Shown piece after piece: positions 45,501-57,034 of a DNA stretch of 64,000 bases; positions within the stretch are counted from its first letter, which is position 1; the number at the start of each line of letters is the position of its first letter. The notes beneath the pieces were generated by a model, which did not search any database, had not been told where the DNA came from, and saw nothing but the letters and a program-made list of their open reading frames with translations. The translations under genes and the position numbers were made by a program. This DNA comes from Micromussa lordhowensis (taxonomy: Eukaryota; Cnidaria; Anthozoa; Scleractinia; Lobophylliidae), in contig OZ026601.1 in NCBI GenBank assembly GCA_964020085.1, forward strand, positions 30,761,818-30,825,817. The letters are read 5' to 3'.

Positions 45501-47554
45501 AGCACACCACCCATCCTCATCAACCCCAGTATTCCTACTCTCCCATAGCCACATTCAATTTGTGAAAATTTAAGGTGGCTCTGAACCCACTTCACAGAAT
45601 CTTTTATACTTTGCAAAATGTTGCATCTAATCATGCTTATCACAATTTGATAATGAAAAATGGGGGTCACCAAGCTCATGTTTGAGTTATAACAGCTTGA
45701 AGCTAAAATTAAGGGTGTTTTATCAGGTCATAATGTTGCTATGGTGACCTATTATATAAAAAGGATGATGGCAACTTATTTACCAATGACTGGGCATTTG
45801 TATTATACCATTATTGTAGCATCATCTGTTGATATTTATCCTTCAAAGTGTACATGTAACTGTTAGAAAATGCTGGAAACTGTTGCCAGCCTCCTACTAA
45901 GTTTGAAAAATTTGTAAAACATACAAATGAGAGGACTGATGATGTCATACATACACTCAACCCAATATTAATAATTGCACAATTATCAATATAAATTTTC
46001 AATTGCGCATTACAATATGATCATAATACCAATTTTTAAAAATTATAAAAAATGTAAATGTAAATTAAATATATAACTACAGTCTATAAAAAGGCTTGTC
46101 TAAAAAGATAAGTCTTGATTGCCATCTTGAATTTATTAATTGAAGTTAGGTCCCTGACATTACATCAAGTAGAGATCAAATTATGTACAGCAGAGATCAC
46201 TGAAACTTGATAGCCTTATAGTTCTACAGGCAACACACTTATGGCTATAAAAATTATGTTCCTATGGCAACTCTTCCAGTCCCCTCTAACCTACATGTAC
46301 GTTCGATAATTCAGTGATTTTCAGCTCAAAAAACATTAAGGCCACGACTTTGACCTTATGAATAAGTATGCTTACTAGATCATTCAGATGATGCACCATT
46401 GGCAAATATCAAAATGGAGCTCCAAAGGTGGCCAGAAAAGCCTAAAATATCAAGGAAGGTCTGAAATGCAGTCTGTTGCCATGGTAACAAAATAGAGACA
46501 TCTGCAAATTTCACCATAATAGCACTTTAAGCACTATCCCCAAGAGCTCATGGTCCTAATGTACCTGGACAATAAATTTCATAACTTGTCTGTGTGGGAC
46601 TAGATGATCCAAATGGCATGCGGGAGACTCCCAGTCAAGAATATTTGCAAAACTGTATATTAACTATCTCTTTGCAGGTATTCATTAGACACCAACACTA
46701 CTAACATGATTGAGTTTGGAAAATATACGTTTTTTTTTTAAATTTACAACATTCTGAAATGTTCCTCTCTCCCATCTAACATGGTGACCTTCTTTGGTGC
46801 TTGAAATGATAAGGGTGCTACACCAAGGCAAATCATGGGCCAAGATACATGTATGTTGCAATTTACGTCTCATTCAAATAATGATCTCCCCATCCCATCC
46901 CTCTGGAAATTCCAGTTTTCATTCATACTTTTCTTTAAAAAGTTTGCACTTTGAGACACTCCCCAACCTTGGAATTTCCAATAATTACCTTCCTGGGGGT
47001 GGGTATGGATATTTCCTACAACCACACAAAACACAAACAAACTTTATAAGATAAACTGTTAAAGTATCTTGGTAAGTCATCGAGACATGTACACATGTAC
47101 ATTGATTAACTTATGAAGACATGATTGATCACTGCAAATATACACAACTTAAACAAAGGTGAAATTACAGCCTGGAAAAAAATAGTTGTGAACAGGATTT
47201 TATCCCATGACCTCTGTGATACTGATGCAGTAACTTACAATGTAGTTAATTAGAGTTTTATGCTACAACAATACAGGACTACTATATTATAAGTGACACA
47301 ACTGAAGGAGAGTTGTTGAGATACATCAACTTTATTGTGATTTCTTAAAGTTTAGTATAAGAGCTTCTAAATTTAAGATTAATACCTAACAGAAGACATA
47401 CAGTAGGACACGGTGTACTGTGTGCTTGCTCTAAACACTCTTCCAGGTGGGACAGCTAAATACCTATATTTTGTTTTTTTGAATATACTATTACTGGTCA
47501 TACAGAAGATACCATTTGCTGCTGAGGTAAGTCTTAATGTGTGTAACTTGCATT
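42566..47554. other. Loop of the large inverted repeat, no gene recognised
   Basis: About 5 kb, AT-rich, with scattered ORFs of 60-100 residues that look random. It includes two diverged copies of a G-rich motif (GGAGGGGGGAGTCTTCTGCA near 43827; a GGTTGGGGGGGGG run near 44417) and a degenerate SINE fragment at 47115-47225. The phrase ACATGGTRACCTTSTTTGGT recurs at 42592 and 46780. Confidence 0.5.
47115..47225 (-). mobile_element. Degenerate SINE family B fragment
   Basis: GATTGATCACTGCAAATATAC, ACAACTTAAACAAAGG and GAACAGGATTTTATCCCATG match the inverted SINE at 17988 with many substitutions; the T-loop is lost. Confidence 0.45.
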
Positions 47555-48272
47555 TTAAACTGAAAATATGTAAACTAAATGCAACAAAATGTATTAAATC
47601 AGTGCCAGTTCAGTACATAACAATTAAATACAAAGTTTTAATTAGCTGCAAAAAATAATTGCTGGTAGCTGAAGGCTTCTGGAGGGTTATACTTTTATAA
47701 AGTACCTGGCAGCAACTACTATAATTTTGATTCACATTAAAGCAAGACTAGTAACTGTGAGGAAAATGTGTTTGGTTTACATTCCAGAAAAAAGGGTGTG
47801 GGAGTGTGTGGCTTGCTTCCCAAAACCCTTAATTCATGACCAAAATCTGTGATTTTCCCTACTGCATTTATAACTGTTGCAACTGCCACAGTTGCCCTAA
47901 ACATAATTTGTGAAGGGGGTTTGTTGATGGCCTTATCGGGCGGGGCCACACATACTGCAGCTACATATAGCCCATATAAGAGACTTGTCCTCCCCCCCTG
48001 GAGTAGGAATCAAAATGTTATTGCCTTGATGACATAATAGAGATGTCAACTTTAATATTTTGTCTCATACCTTTTGTTTGAGACCGAGTAAGGTGGCCAT
48101 AATAACAAGGTGCCTGTGTTTTAATGGGAGAGGGGGGGGGGGGGCATAAGGTGAGATCTCACTGCAGTGATAAAGGTGATACTCTCAAACACCTGTACCC
48201 ATCAAGATTTTTTGGAAAAAATAGTTTGCATAATCAGTTGGAAGAGGAAGAGAGAAATGGAATGGAATGGCT

Positions 48273-48359
48273 CCAACTGTTTACGTGAGGATCGTGAATG
48301 GGCGAGACAATTCAGGTGGACAAGTTGCAATTGAGGGTCAATTGACTCGGCAGGTAAAG
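48273..48359 (+). CDS. Exon-like ORF in right arm
   Basis: ATG near 48273 reads MAPTVYVRIVNGRDNSGGQV, then AIEGQLTRQ up to GTAAAG. The left-arm copy (minus, about 41790-41865) has a 10-bp deletion after AATTGA. A Kozak-like context and a splice-donor-like end suggest a first exon, but no downstream exon was found. Confidence 0.3.
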
Positions 48360-48643
48360 TAAAAGACAACTTTTTTCATATATAAAAACACTTTGGCTCC
48401 CCTAACTGGGACAACTCTCCGCATTCCTTCTGATGGCTTGGACTTGAACCGATTTAATTACTTTTAAAGAGGAATAGAACATAAAACTCTCCCTCGAATT
48501 CCAGCGAGACAAATTTTTATGTAATCAAGTTTTTACTGGGCGTTTTAAAGCACCCACTACGAAAGAGACTGATTACCCCAAAGTACCAATATATGTGTTC
48601 TGTATCTTACTGAAAACAACATTCTTCAACAAGAGATGTAGGA

Positions 48644-48859
48644 ATGTGGGATACTGACCTTCAGCATGCGATCCAGCTTGTCTCTTCTACCAATACACGT
48701 GAGCCATCAGAGCAACAAAAGCTCTGTGACAGCAACTTTCGGAACTTCACGGCTTCTGTTAATTATGTTCCCGCAGTACCCAGAGCAAACTATGGCCAGC
48801 AATACTTCATCCAGGTTGTTGTTGACAGAATAGGCTATTGCACTTATTGTTATCACTGA
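48644..48859 (+). CDS. Arm ORF, MWDTDLQHAIQL type, right copy
   Basis: Duplicate of 41283-41498, differing by one residue at the C-terminus. It has the same orientation relative to the arm. Confidence 0.3.
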   Translation: MWDTDLQHAIQLVSSTNTREPSEQQKLCDSNFRNFTASVNYVPAVPRANYGQQYFIQVVVDRIGYCTYCYH

Positions 48860-49253
48860 ATCACGAACAGCAAGAACCAAAAGTCGGAACAACACCAGTT
48901 TTCCAAATGTGTGAAATTCGCCATGCGATGACAGAAGGCTCTCCGTTATTTTCCTTCAAAACAATAACAAACTTCTCTATTTTCCCGAAATTTTTGCTTA
49001 AAAAGTCGAAGTAATGTGCCTGCAACATCTTTCCATCTTCAATATAAAATGAAACGAAACTGATGGCTTACAAACAGAGAGAATTTGTGAGCAATCGAAA
49101 CGCCATTTTCTCGCTTTTTAAAACGAGCTGCAAAGCGCAGTTTAAACCGGATGTGACGTCATTTTTCGTTGGATGATGCATATACGAAATTTTCAGGAGT
49201 CTTCTGCCCCGCCCCTGCAGCCGACATACCAGCAAGCCAGAAAGGGGCTTATT

Positions 49254-49571
49254 TATTTTATAACCCTCCCATTAATTTTCTTTTCGCAATTAAACCTCGC
49301 GTAAACATGGTAAAAAAAGCTAGTGACACCAGCTTTTCAATGTCACTGTCGCTACACTCATTAAAACGAGTTTGGTTTCCTTACATGTTAGCTGAAGAAA
49401 AGAAAAGTTGAAATTCTTGGGCTGACTGTTTTTCCTCGACGGAAACAATCAGAGGACAAATATCGACGCCGGCGGGGGTTATTGCGTGATAACTGTCCGG
49501 CGATTTAGACCACGTGACGTAAAGTAGCCAATAAAATCACTCAAAAATTAATGGGTGGGTTATAAGAGATG
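49254..49571. mobile_element. About 315-bp MITE at the outer edge of the right arm
   Basis: TTATAACCCTCCCATTAATTT at the left and AAATTAATGGGTGGGTTATAA at the right, one mismatch in 21. The interior has no ORF of note. Its insertion separates the right-arm homology into two parts. Confidence 0.6.
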
Positions 49572-49577
49572 ATAGAT

Positions 49578-49610
<33 letters not shown>

Positions 49611-49661
49611 AAATAACATATAATAAATAACATATCCAACAAGCGCGAGTGGAATAATCGT

Positions 49662-52640
49662 TTTATTAAAAACGCCCCCCAATTACAGAAAACTAGACTA
49701 CAATAAGAATTAAAAAGGCCCAAAAAATCACGCATACGCTCACCATTTTTGTAGATCATGGTATAATGGCTCATATACCATGATGGCTAAGCCAATGATC
49801 CAGTTTTTAATAATCTCAAATATCCGTGTGATATTCCCTACTTTTCAAAACCGCGCGTGTTGGGAAAAATATTATAAGGATAATAAACACAATAGCCTCT
49901 ATTTGCCGTAAAATATGCTCGCATATTTGTCCTTGGACATTATCTGTTCCTCAAAGTTCATATCCATCGCGCGCTCGTGGAATAATTGCTTAACACCGAT
50001 ACTGATGAGATCACGGTTCGCGGGGAGTTTATACAGGGAAAGTGGCGGTTCCTCGGCGGAATATGACTGGTGTGGTATCCGGTCACGTGGTAGGCCCGAT
50101 TACCAGCCGCTGTTTCGGGAGATGAGCCCGCGCTCACCCCCGAGCCGGACCAGAGAAAGCGGCGGAAATCGAGCCTAGTCAATTCGAAGGATTATTCCTC
50201 GTTCTCATCCACTGCCAAGCCAAACTCGGTTGCCTGTTTGAAGCGATCTAACTTTTGGTTGGAGCGTTTGTAACCATGGAGAGAAATGATGGTAAACCAA
50301 AAACATGATAGGTTACTTCCCACCTAGGGGAAAAAATACGTAAGCGCGCCAGTTTCAATACAACCTTAACAAACTATATATCAGAAGAAAACTTAATAAA
50401 TGAAGTTTACGATAAAATACAATTTAAGCGAGGTTTTATTTTAGGAAGGTTCAGAAGCCGGTAAGGCGTGTAACGACGGAGGGTTCCTCTATATATCAAT
50501 TGGTTATCGGATGCCGCAACACGAGCAAAGTGGCTGCACAGTGTTATTTACAAGGCATCAACCAGCAAAAGTGTGTCAGGCCTTTTCGATGTTCTGATTG
50601 GTTGTCTCGCATCTTAAGTTGGAGTAGCTAAAAATATGCGAGACGTGTTACGTACCCTGCAATGCAGGCGTATTTTGGCGAGCGAGCGCACGCAGTTTGA
50701 GACCTCCTTCCGCCCCCACCCCCTCCCCGCTCACTTTTCCTGAGACAAAATGGTAGCTATTCTCACCAGGGATTCAAACAATGGTGAAATTCAGCATGTT
50801 ACGTAACTCCAAACCCCTGGAATTTTAACATTAGAATGGTTATGCAACCTTTGACACGTTTTTTGGCTATATAATATTATTCTGGTGCGGTCAGTCCTTT
50901 ATAACCTCAAAAGTCCTTTCCACGGCGTTTGGGGAGGATTAGCTAAGTGCGCCCCTCCCTCCTCCCCGCAGCGGTGATAGCACCTACGCTCCTGGTAGCT
51001 TCCTACTCACTTCCGCCTCGGGCTGGCCTATCCCATATCTTAACATCCTTGAGGCATTGTTAGTGGGAAGCCCTGGTGAGAATATATTACAATTCTACTC
51101 GATCACGAACTAATTGGTGGTTTTCACGTCACGCAAGTAAGCTAAATTGTCACGCAAGTGAAAAATAAAATCGCTTACCATTTAATAAATTGAGTCAAGA
51201 AACTGAAATATCGTAGAAGGGTAATAAATAAACAACGTGCCAAAGTTTCGGGGATGTGCGATATTCCGAACTCGAGTTATTCGGCAAAAGGTATCACTGA
51301 AAATTACAGGGTTTAGTATGGAGACGCCATGTTGGAGCCCGTCTGAGGGACTCCAACATGGCGACCGGAAACCAGTGTAAACATCTGGAGTTTACTTTGG
51401 CTCTCTCACAACGTTTATTCTCCTGTTGAACTACAAAACATTCGCATAGGCACTTCTCTCAACATATTGGTTACTCAGAACTCGAAAACGTAAGGCGAAT
51501 CGATATTTTGGTGCACGTAACATGTTACCCAGAAACAATGCCGATGTCACGCATTGTGAAAAAACCGTGTTCTATTTTCAAAACAAAGCAGTCTACCGAG
51601 CTGAAGACAGGCCAGCAGATATTCGTTTAAAAATGCCTTTTACCCCATAAAGGTAAAAACTTAAAATTTTTAATTTTAGTTTAATTTTAGTTTTTTCTGA
51701 CGTCACGTGAAAACCAAGAATAGAGAACTCCTGAACGCACGGAAAACGCCTGCAAATCTGCATACCCTTTAAATTCGCTCAAAGTTTATGTATTCCTTCC
51801 AAAATTAAATGCGAGAGTTTAGCTCGTAAAGATTCGTAAACTCGCGCCACGCCAGGATTAGCCTGGGAGCAGGTTCACATTTGAGTCATGCGCGCGCCGC
51901 GAGAGGCGAAGCGATCCGGCAGGGTGGAGTCTGGTGAAGAGGCGTCGTCTCGCGGCTTCGCGGTTCGATTTCGCGCTCGCGGCTACGTCGCTCGCGCTTG
52001 TCTTAAGTTCCAACGTGTATCACAGGCTGCGCCAGGAGACTATCTCGGCTTATGAAACTAATGTAAATGACAATGTATTAGGATTTCTCGGCAGCATCGC
52101 ATTGCAACATGTTTTCTATCTAGCTGTCACATTGAAGAGAAAGACACTAAAACGGGCAAAGTAGCCAAAAGAACAACCCGCGGCAAGACAAGTAAGGCCA
52201 GCAAATGTACCGATAAGCACGACAGACTGCTCAAGCACACTGCTTATAAAATGACCTTTGTGGCTTTTTGTCCTTTCTTTCTTTTCCTCGGTCCAAGCAC
52301 GGTTTTCTGTTTTGAATTTTCCACTTGAAAGCAAACGCAAAGGGCTTCTATTTGCAAATTTTGTCAAATGCGCGAGCTAGATGAGCGTTAATTTGCCGCG
52401 AGCGTTGGTTTCGTCGTCCATTTACGAAATTATGACACCTTCCTGGTTTACTAACTTTATTTGAAAAAACGTTTTTTCTAAATCACTCGGCCACTTTTTG
52501 AGATTTTTAATATTTACGTTCTAATTCGCTTCGCTCAACCGAACGTAAATTATTTTCTCTTTATACTAACACTAATTCTATAAAAATAACACAGAATTTG
52601 ATGGGTTGGTTGCTCAGGCAATCAAACAACTCGCTTTATT
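49662..52640. other. Repeat-rich region without recognised genes
   Basis: Contains fragments of common small repeats (ATCGCGCGCTCGTGGAATAA at 49966; a GC-rich patch at 50020-50180; GCCATGTTGGAGCC/GGACTCCAACATGGC at 51328). A frame at 51934-52164 starts MKRRRLAASRFDFALAATSL but its 5' half is a simple GC-rich repeat (GGCGTCGTCTCGCGGCTTCG). Confidence 0.45.
51112..51724. mobile_element. About 610-bp TIR element
   Basis: ATTGGTGGTTTTCACGTCACG at the left and CTGACGTCACGTGAAAACCAAGAAT at the right form imperfect TIRs. The inner motif TATGGAGACGCCATGTTGGAGC is shared with a fragment at 57640-57910. Confidence 0.5.
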
Positions 52641-52642
52641 GA

Positions 52643-53016
52643 CTAAATCACACATTGGCCTAAATTACAAGTAACAGAAAGGCGATTTTGCGTTTCCTCC
52701 AAAATATACATGTCTTTCGCAATGTCCGATTTCCACCTTCCGTGTAACTTCAGCAGCCTTTCTGATAAGTTATGGTTATTAATTACTGCTGCCGTGGCAC
52801 CCCCAGACCTAAGGCTGTGTAAACCAAACTTCTTCTCGTCATAACCCAATCCCTTCAGGCAGTCCTTGAAAATCTCCCTACATCTACTATATGATAAACC
52901 TTTGCCACACAGCTTATAAGTGTTCTTCTTTTTAAAGAACCTCACTTGCCTAAAGAGATTATAATCTCTGCTAGTTGTTTCAATCTCGCCCAATTTGATA
53001 TATCTTTCTAAGGTAG
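52643..53016 (-). pseudogene. Tyrosine recombinase, C-terminal part
   Basis: Carries box B, FGLHSLRSGGATAAVINNH, and LLKLHGRWKSDIAKDMYIL with the catalytic Tyr. It continues in the same register as the N-terminal part if the 240-bp insertion and one target copy are ignored, so the enzyme was intact at insertion. Confidence 0.8.
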
Positions 53017-53025
53017 TGACTGGAC

Positions 53026-53265
53026 TAGACTGTTCACAGTCCCCTATTTTCCCGTGAAATCGTAGATGCCGATCGTTGAGTTTGACGGGCCGCCATCTTG
53101 GTCTCTCGATGCGAGCGAAATTTTCTCCGCCCCCTCACCCCTACCCACAGGCATTTTATACTCTCCCCAGTTTCGCTCGCATCGAGAGACCAAGATGGCG
53201 GCCCGTCGAACTCAACGATCGGCATCTACGATTTCACGGGAAAATAGGGGACTGTGAACAGTCTA
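53026..53265. mobile_element. 240-bp foldback MITE with 9-bp target duplication
   Basis: The ends are TAGACTGTTCACAGTCCCCT and its complement, and the inverted arms run about 95 bp through GATGCCGATCGTTGAGTTTG and CGCCATCTTGGTCTCTCG. Flanked by TGACTGGAC at 53017-53025 and 53266-53274. The short loop is CCCCTCACCCCTACCCACAG. No ORF of its own. Confidence 0.9.
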
Positions 53266-53274
53266 TGACTGGAC

Positions 53275-53887
53275 AGTATTGGTTATTTAACCTCTGGATA
53301 TATACATAATTCCCTTCTCTATAGACGTCGTTCTTAGCCTTGGGGACGAAAATTCTAAGATAATCAGGAAAAAACTCTGAATGAGTAGGAGACATTCGGC
53401 TCAGCTCATCGTACCGGAAAAAACCCGCAAAACCTATGCAGCAGATTGCGGCTAAACGTAAATCCTTCAAACTGGCGGAACAGCTCCCATGCTTATCAAT
53501 TATTTGTTTAATCATATCCGGTGTGACTGGATCCTTCTTATGAATGGGAGGCTTTGATCGCTTAGCAGCTTCCAACAACTGGTGACAGGGAGCACTGTCC
53601 AAGGGGTTAAGGGTTGAACCCGGAAGCAACTCATGGAACCATTTTAAAGCAGCGTGAGCCAAAACGACGGAACTATATGAACTCGATCTTAAATAAACTT
53701 TCGATAAATACGCTAATACAAGGGAGGCACTAAATGGTGGAGCTATAGCTACTCTGAATGACTGGCACCAGAGGCAGAATTTTTCGATCTCTTTCAGGTA
53801 TCTGGAGGAGGTAGAGCCGGCTTTAGACTTTAGGAGTAGACGAACCAAATCCTTTGTTCCAGGTCTCGTAGCTTCTGGTAGTAACAT
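53275..53887 (-). pseudogene. Tyrosine recombinase, N-terminal part
   Basis: Starts MLLPEATRPGTKDLVRLLLK and contains the SAM-like core-binding region (SSRYLKEIEKFCLWCQSF) and box A with the catalytic Arg (CIGFAGFFRYDELSRM). It is cut by the 240-bp element directly after NNQYCPV. A further 41 bases inside the element remain open by chance. Confidence 0.8.
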
Positions 53888-54398
53888 CCATGAAGGCGCG
53901 CTGTCGAAAATCTACAAAAAACAAAACAAACATCACTAGTTAGGAAAACGAACTGACACAACAAAAGTCAGTTCAATGTCTGAAACAGTGGAGGTTCCAA
54001 GGACGCAACTTGTAGGGCAATAACCCTCTCTCTTTCTTGTGGGTCAACACCCCATATCTAATACGTTCAGCCGCTTTATAACTAGCCCTCATGGCCTGCA
54101 ACAGTCGGGGTTTTTTTTACGTCCTAAACATGACGTAATCGAATCGAGACTGTACCTTGACTAGCCTCACATGCTTCTTTCATTGTCTCTTCCGGGCCAG
54201 CGCCCTCTCTTCCAAATAACCAGGGCGAACGCCCATCCTCTGACATTTTCTTTTCTTTTCTTTTTTTTTTTTCACTACTTTAGTGAATATGAAGGATCTG
54301 CCATGTTCTTCCATTCTCTTTTCTTTTCTTTTTCTATATATATTCATATACATACAAATATATCTACAGGTACAACATGATACTACACCTTTTTTTTT

Positions 54399-55067
54399 TT
54401 AACTAAAGTTCATTCTGATTGCCAGAACGTCTCCGTCGAAAGCTTCAGACCCTAGCAGTGAATTTTTGTTCCTGCCATGCCGTAACGCCCACTTTCCTTT
54501 AAACGCTTCATAACCAGTCACGTAATCCCGAAACTTTCTTGTGATAACTGGCCAAAAATAAGCCGATGGCCAAAAAGGTACAATGACTGTCCCAATTGCC
54601 CGACTTGCATACAAGTAATGGATGGCCTTGGTAATCATGGTTACAGGCGGAACTACCAAACAATTCTCGTTTCCCACATTCTGTACAAAAAAGTCCACTC
54701 CACTGGAATTAGGATTCCAGAATCGCGAGAAAAACTTTTCGACTTTTTTGTTATAGTAATTTACAAAGCAGTCAACGGTATGAGTCCCCCATAATTTCTC
54801 GATATACTCAAAACATAAGTTCGTGATCTGCCAATCATCAATGTCCACTATTCGACTTATGTAGTCCGCCCTTTCAAGGTCCGACCGCGGAATCCATTGA
54901 ATATCCAATCTTAAGCTTAATCCTCTTGCAGAAACCACACAGTTTCTTTCAAAAATGTTGACGATCGCATCTAAGATGCCCTGCAGTCTCCTCTCGCTAA
55001 CGCTTAGCGTAGCACATCTACTATCCCAAACTATACCCAACCACTGTATTACCATTACCATTACCAT
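54399..55067 (-). pseudogene. DIRS RNase H remnant and C-terminal extension
   Basis: Reads QWLGIVWDSRCATLSVSERR, then with an internal deletion LDIQWIPRSDLERADYISR (end of RNase H) and DIDDWQIT. The conserved extension HTVDCFVNYYNKKVEKFFSR and VPPVTMITKAIHYLYAS follows. The central RNase H catalytic part appears lost. Confidence 0.65.
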
Positions 55068-55520
55068 TTATTTATTTATTTTAAAGATCTATTTACAGAA
55101 AGGGCATGCCCGCAACTAGCAAAGGCTAATCTGGGCGGGCCATGCCTTAATAAGCAAATTACAAAAGAAAAAAATATATATATATACAAACAAAAATTAA
55201 TTAATAAAAAGAAGGAATACAGTATTAAGAAATAACAAGAAAAACCGTTTCACTAACCTAACTTAAAATATTAAATGTACAGATACAGTTTATGTTAGTT
55301 GGAAGAGGACAGTAAGGGAAAAATATTACCAGGACTTTACATTTTTTATTATCTGAGATAAATCTATATAAGAGTCTTGTGAACCTAAAATGTTGAATAA
55401 AATTTGCTTAAGTTTTCTTTTAAATGCGTTTTTGGAAAGATCTCTTAATGCCTGAGGTATTTCATTCCAGACTTTTACTTTTACTTTTTTACCTGGCAAG
55501 GAGTCCATATTGACTTAACA
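55063..55520 (-). mobile_element. 5'-truncated LINE 3' end inserted in the DIRS element
   Basis: The minus-strand frame reads VWNEIPQALRDLSKNAFKRK, the signature C-terminal end of CR1/L2/RTE-type reverse transcriptases. After about 270 bases of 3' UTR comes a simple tail of AAATAAATAAATAAATGG units. The DIRS frame is interrupted after SIWTP and resumes at QWLGIVWDSRC. Confidence 0.65.
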
Positions 55521-55581
55521 TGCATCGTTAGTAATGAAGCCTGATTTTCTCAAGTCTGACTTTACTTTCTGGGCAACTAAA

Positions 55582-56527
55582 TTACTTGTACCCTCCGTAT
55601 AGTCTAGGACTGAGAAATCCTTCGTCAAGAAACAGCGCTATGTTGAAGCCAAAAACTCTCCAATACTTCTCAAGCGGCTTAAGGACTTTGGTGAATATAT
55701 GTGGAGCGGAGGAAAGACCAAAAGGCAAGACTGTAAAAACAAAATAACGGGTCACACCATTCCTAAATTTCCAGCTGAATCCCAAAAAAACACTGATGAT
55801 CTTCGTGAATCTCTACGTGGTGATAACCACTTTTCAGATCAAACGAAATCATATAACAGTCCTTTTGGAAGTAAGCTAACGCAATTTTCCAATCTTCGTA
55901 TTTCACTTTCCGTTTTGTCAAATATTTGTTGACATGACGCAAGTCTAGTATGAGCCTTTTCTTCCCATTAGCCTGAACAGAAACGCAGAGTGGATTAACG
56001 ACGTAAGGTGGATTAAACTTTTCCACTACCCTGCTGGTGAGTAACAGCTCCTCAATAGCTTCCTCGACAAAGTCCTTAAATTTTAAGGCGGACTTGTTGT
56101 TATTTAAACTAATACATACGGGAGTAGATTGAAACGGTAAACAATAGCCATTAGCAATAATTGACAAAATAAATTTGGGCGTTCCGATGTGAATCCAAAA
56201 ATCCAAATTTCTTCTTAAGTTCCCCTTAACTTCCAAATGTTGGTGCAGCTGCCCCTTCTCGTTATCCCCCTCGCCAAATTCGTAACCATATTTTACCTCT
56301 ACCAGTCTATCAACAATATCTAAATCTTCATTTTGGGGTTCCATCGAAGGATCCTCCGTTAACGCCTCTGTTGGAAGCTGTACTGCTGGAGTAAAACCAA
56401 CCACTTCTGTTTGGAGCCTGCCAGCTGAACCTGCAGGTTTTAGCCCAATGGCCTGGCCGTCCGCACCTGAAGCATTTACCGCCAGCATACTCCGAACAAA
56501 AATAAGGCAATAACAAAGATTCGCCAA
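55582..56527 (-). pseudogene. DIRS reverse transcriptase, frameshifted
   Basis: The first frame (56527-55763) has RLILDLRHVNKYLTKRK and YMISFDLKSGYHHVEIHED (motif A). At a run of seven T near 55775 the frame slips. The second frame (55785-55582) continues with TVLPFGLSSAPHIFTKVLKP (motif B) and ALFLDEGF where the catalytic box would be (DD expected, DE here). Translation then meets a stop at about 55582. Confidence 0.75.
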
Positions 56528-56546
56528 TTAACAGATAAATCGACAA
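56328..56546 (-). pseudogene. DIRS gag-like zinc knuckle segment
   Basis: Contains CFRCGRPGHWAKTC, an exact CX2CX4HX4C knuckle, preceded by SEYAGG and followed by a Ser/Asn-rich stretch. The frame shifts into the reverse transcriptase frame just downstream. Likely the end of the capsid-like ORF. Confidence 0.65.
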
Positions 56547-56879
56547 TAGAGTTGCGAATGTAATTATAAAGTGTTTACTGTAAATGCAATTGAAAATATT
56601 ATTGATCTCTCTAGTCTGCCAACCGCCGAGTGCAATATATGCATGGGCGGGAGGGCGGGCAGATAGGTTGCGAGTTGCATAGATTGCTAGAGTGAGATGA
56701 CTGACGCTCGTTCAAATCTGCCTAAATGTATATCGCGCGGACCAATGAAAAACTCTACCAAATGACATTAACAATTCAAATAAATACTTCAATCAGTACT
56801 TGCGTACCAAAGACTCCCCCGAGAGAATTAAGTTATCGTAACAATAGAAAATATATATATATTTTTTGTAAACACTAGC

Positions 56880-56961
56880 TTAAATTCTGAAAGTGAAGAA
56901 TGATCCTCGTAGTGAATTTTCCAATTTAAGCAGCTGGAAAGAAGAAGCCTGAAAAAAGTCA
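56880..56961 (-). mobile_element. Tail of SINE family B
   Basis: Minus-strand CAGGCTTCTTCTTTCCAGC, TGCTTAAATTGGAAAATTC and ACTACGAGGATCATTC, nearly the same as 32372-32440. Defines a SINE copy with the tRNA head at 56962-57034. Confidence 0.65.
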
Positions 56962-56995
<34 letters not shown>

Positions 56996-57034
56996 GATAC
57001 CGGTGCGATGCTCTACCAACTGAGCTATGAAGCC
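56962..57034 (-). tRNA. tRNA-Thr(GGT)-like, SINE family B
   Basis: Seventy-three-nt cloverleaf identical to that at 32299-32371 except GGCTTCATAGC for GGCTTCACAGC. Same C33 and mismatched anticodon stem. The shared tail argues for SINE origin. Confidence 0.6.

Larger units (their letters stand above)
40650..49660. repeat. Large inverted duplication, about 1.7-kb arms and 5-kb loop
   Basis: The left arm, about 40687-42565 (possibly from 40650), is the inverse of the right arm, about 47555-49250 (possibly to 49660). Markers: GATGTGACGTCATTTTTCG at 49149 and its complement at 40908; a C run at 41997 facing a G run at 48134; GAAGCCTTCAGCTACCAGC at 42458 facing GCTGGTAGCTGAAGGCTTC at 47661. Arms are nearly identical apart from small indels and insertions in the left arm. 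Two antiparallel ORF sets are therefore present twice. No target duplication could be fixed, so it may be a transposon with very long TIRs or an inverted segmental duplication. Confidence 0.8.
52643..56546 (-). mobile_element. DIRS-like retrotransposon, gag-RT-RH-YR order, decayed
   Basis: Reading on the minus strand: a zinc knuckle, reverse transcriptase, RNase H remnant with its C-terminal extension, then a tyrosine recombinase. This order is diagnostic of the DIRS order. Frame slips, an inserted LINE 3' end (about 55063-55520) and a 240-bp MITE (53026-53265) break it. Terminal or split repeats were not identified, so the outer limits are those of the coding part. Confidence 0.8.

Noticed and set aside
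51934..52164. 76-residue frame starting MKRRRLAAS
   Set aside because: The first half is a GC-rich simple repeat, the second half shows no family pattern or splice context.
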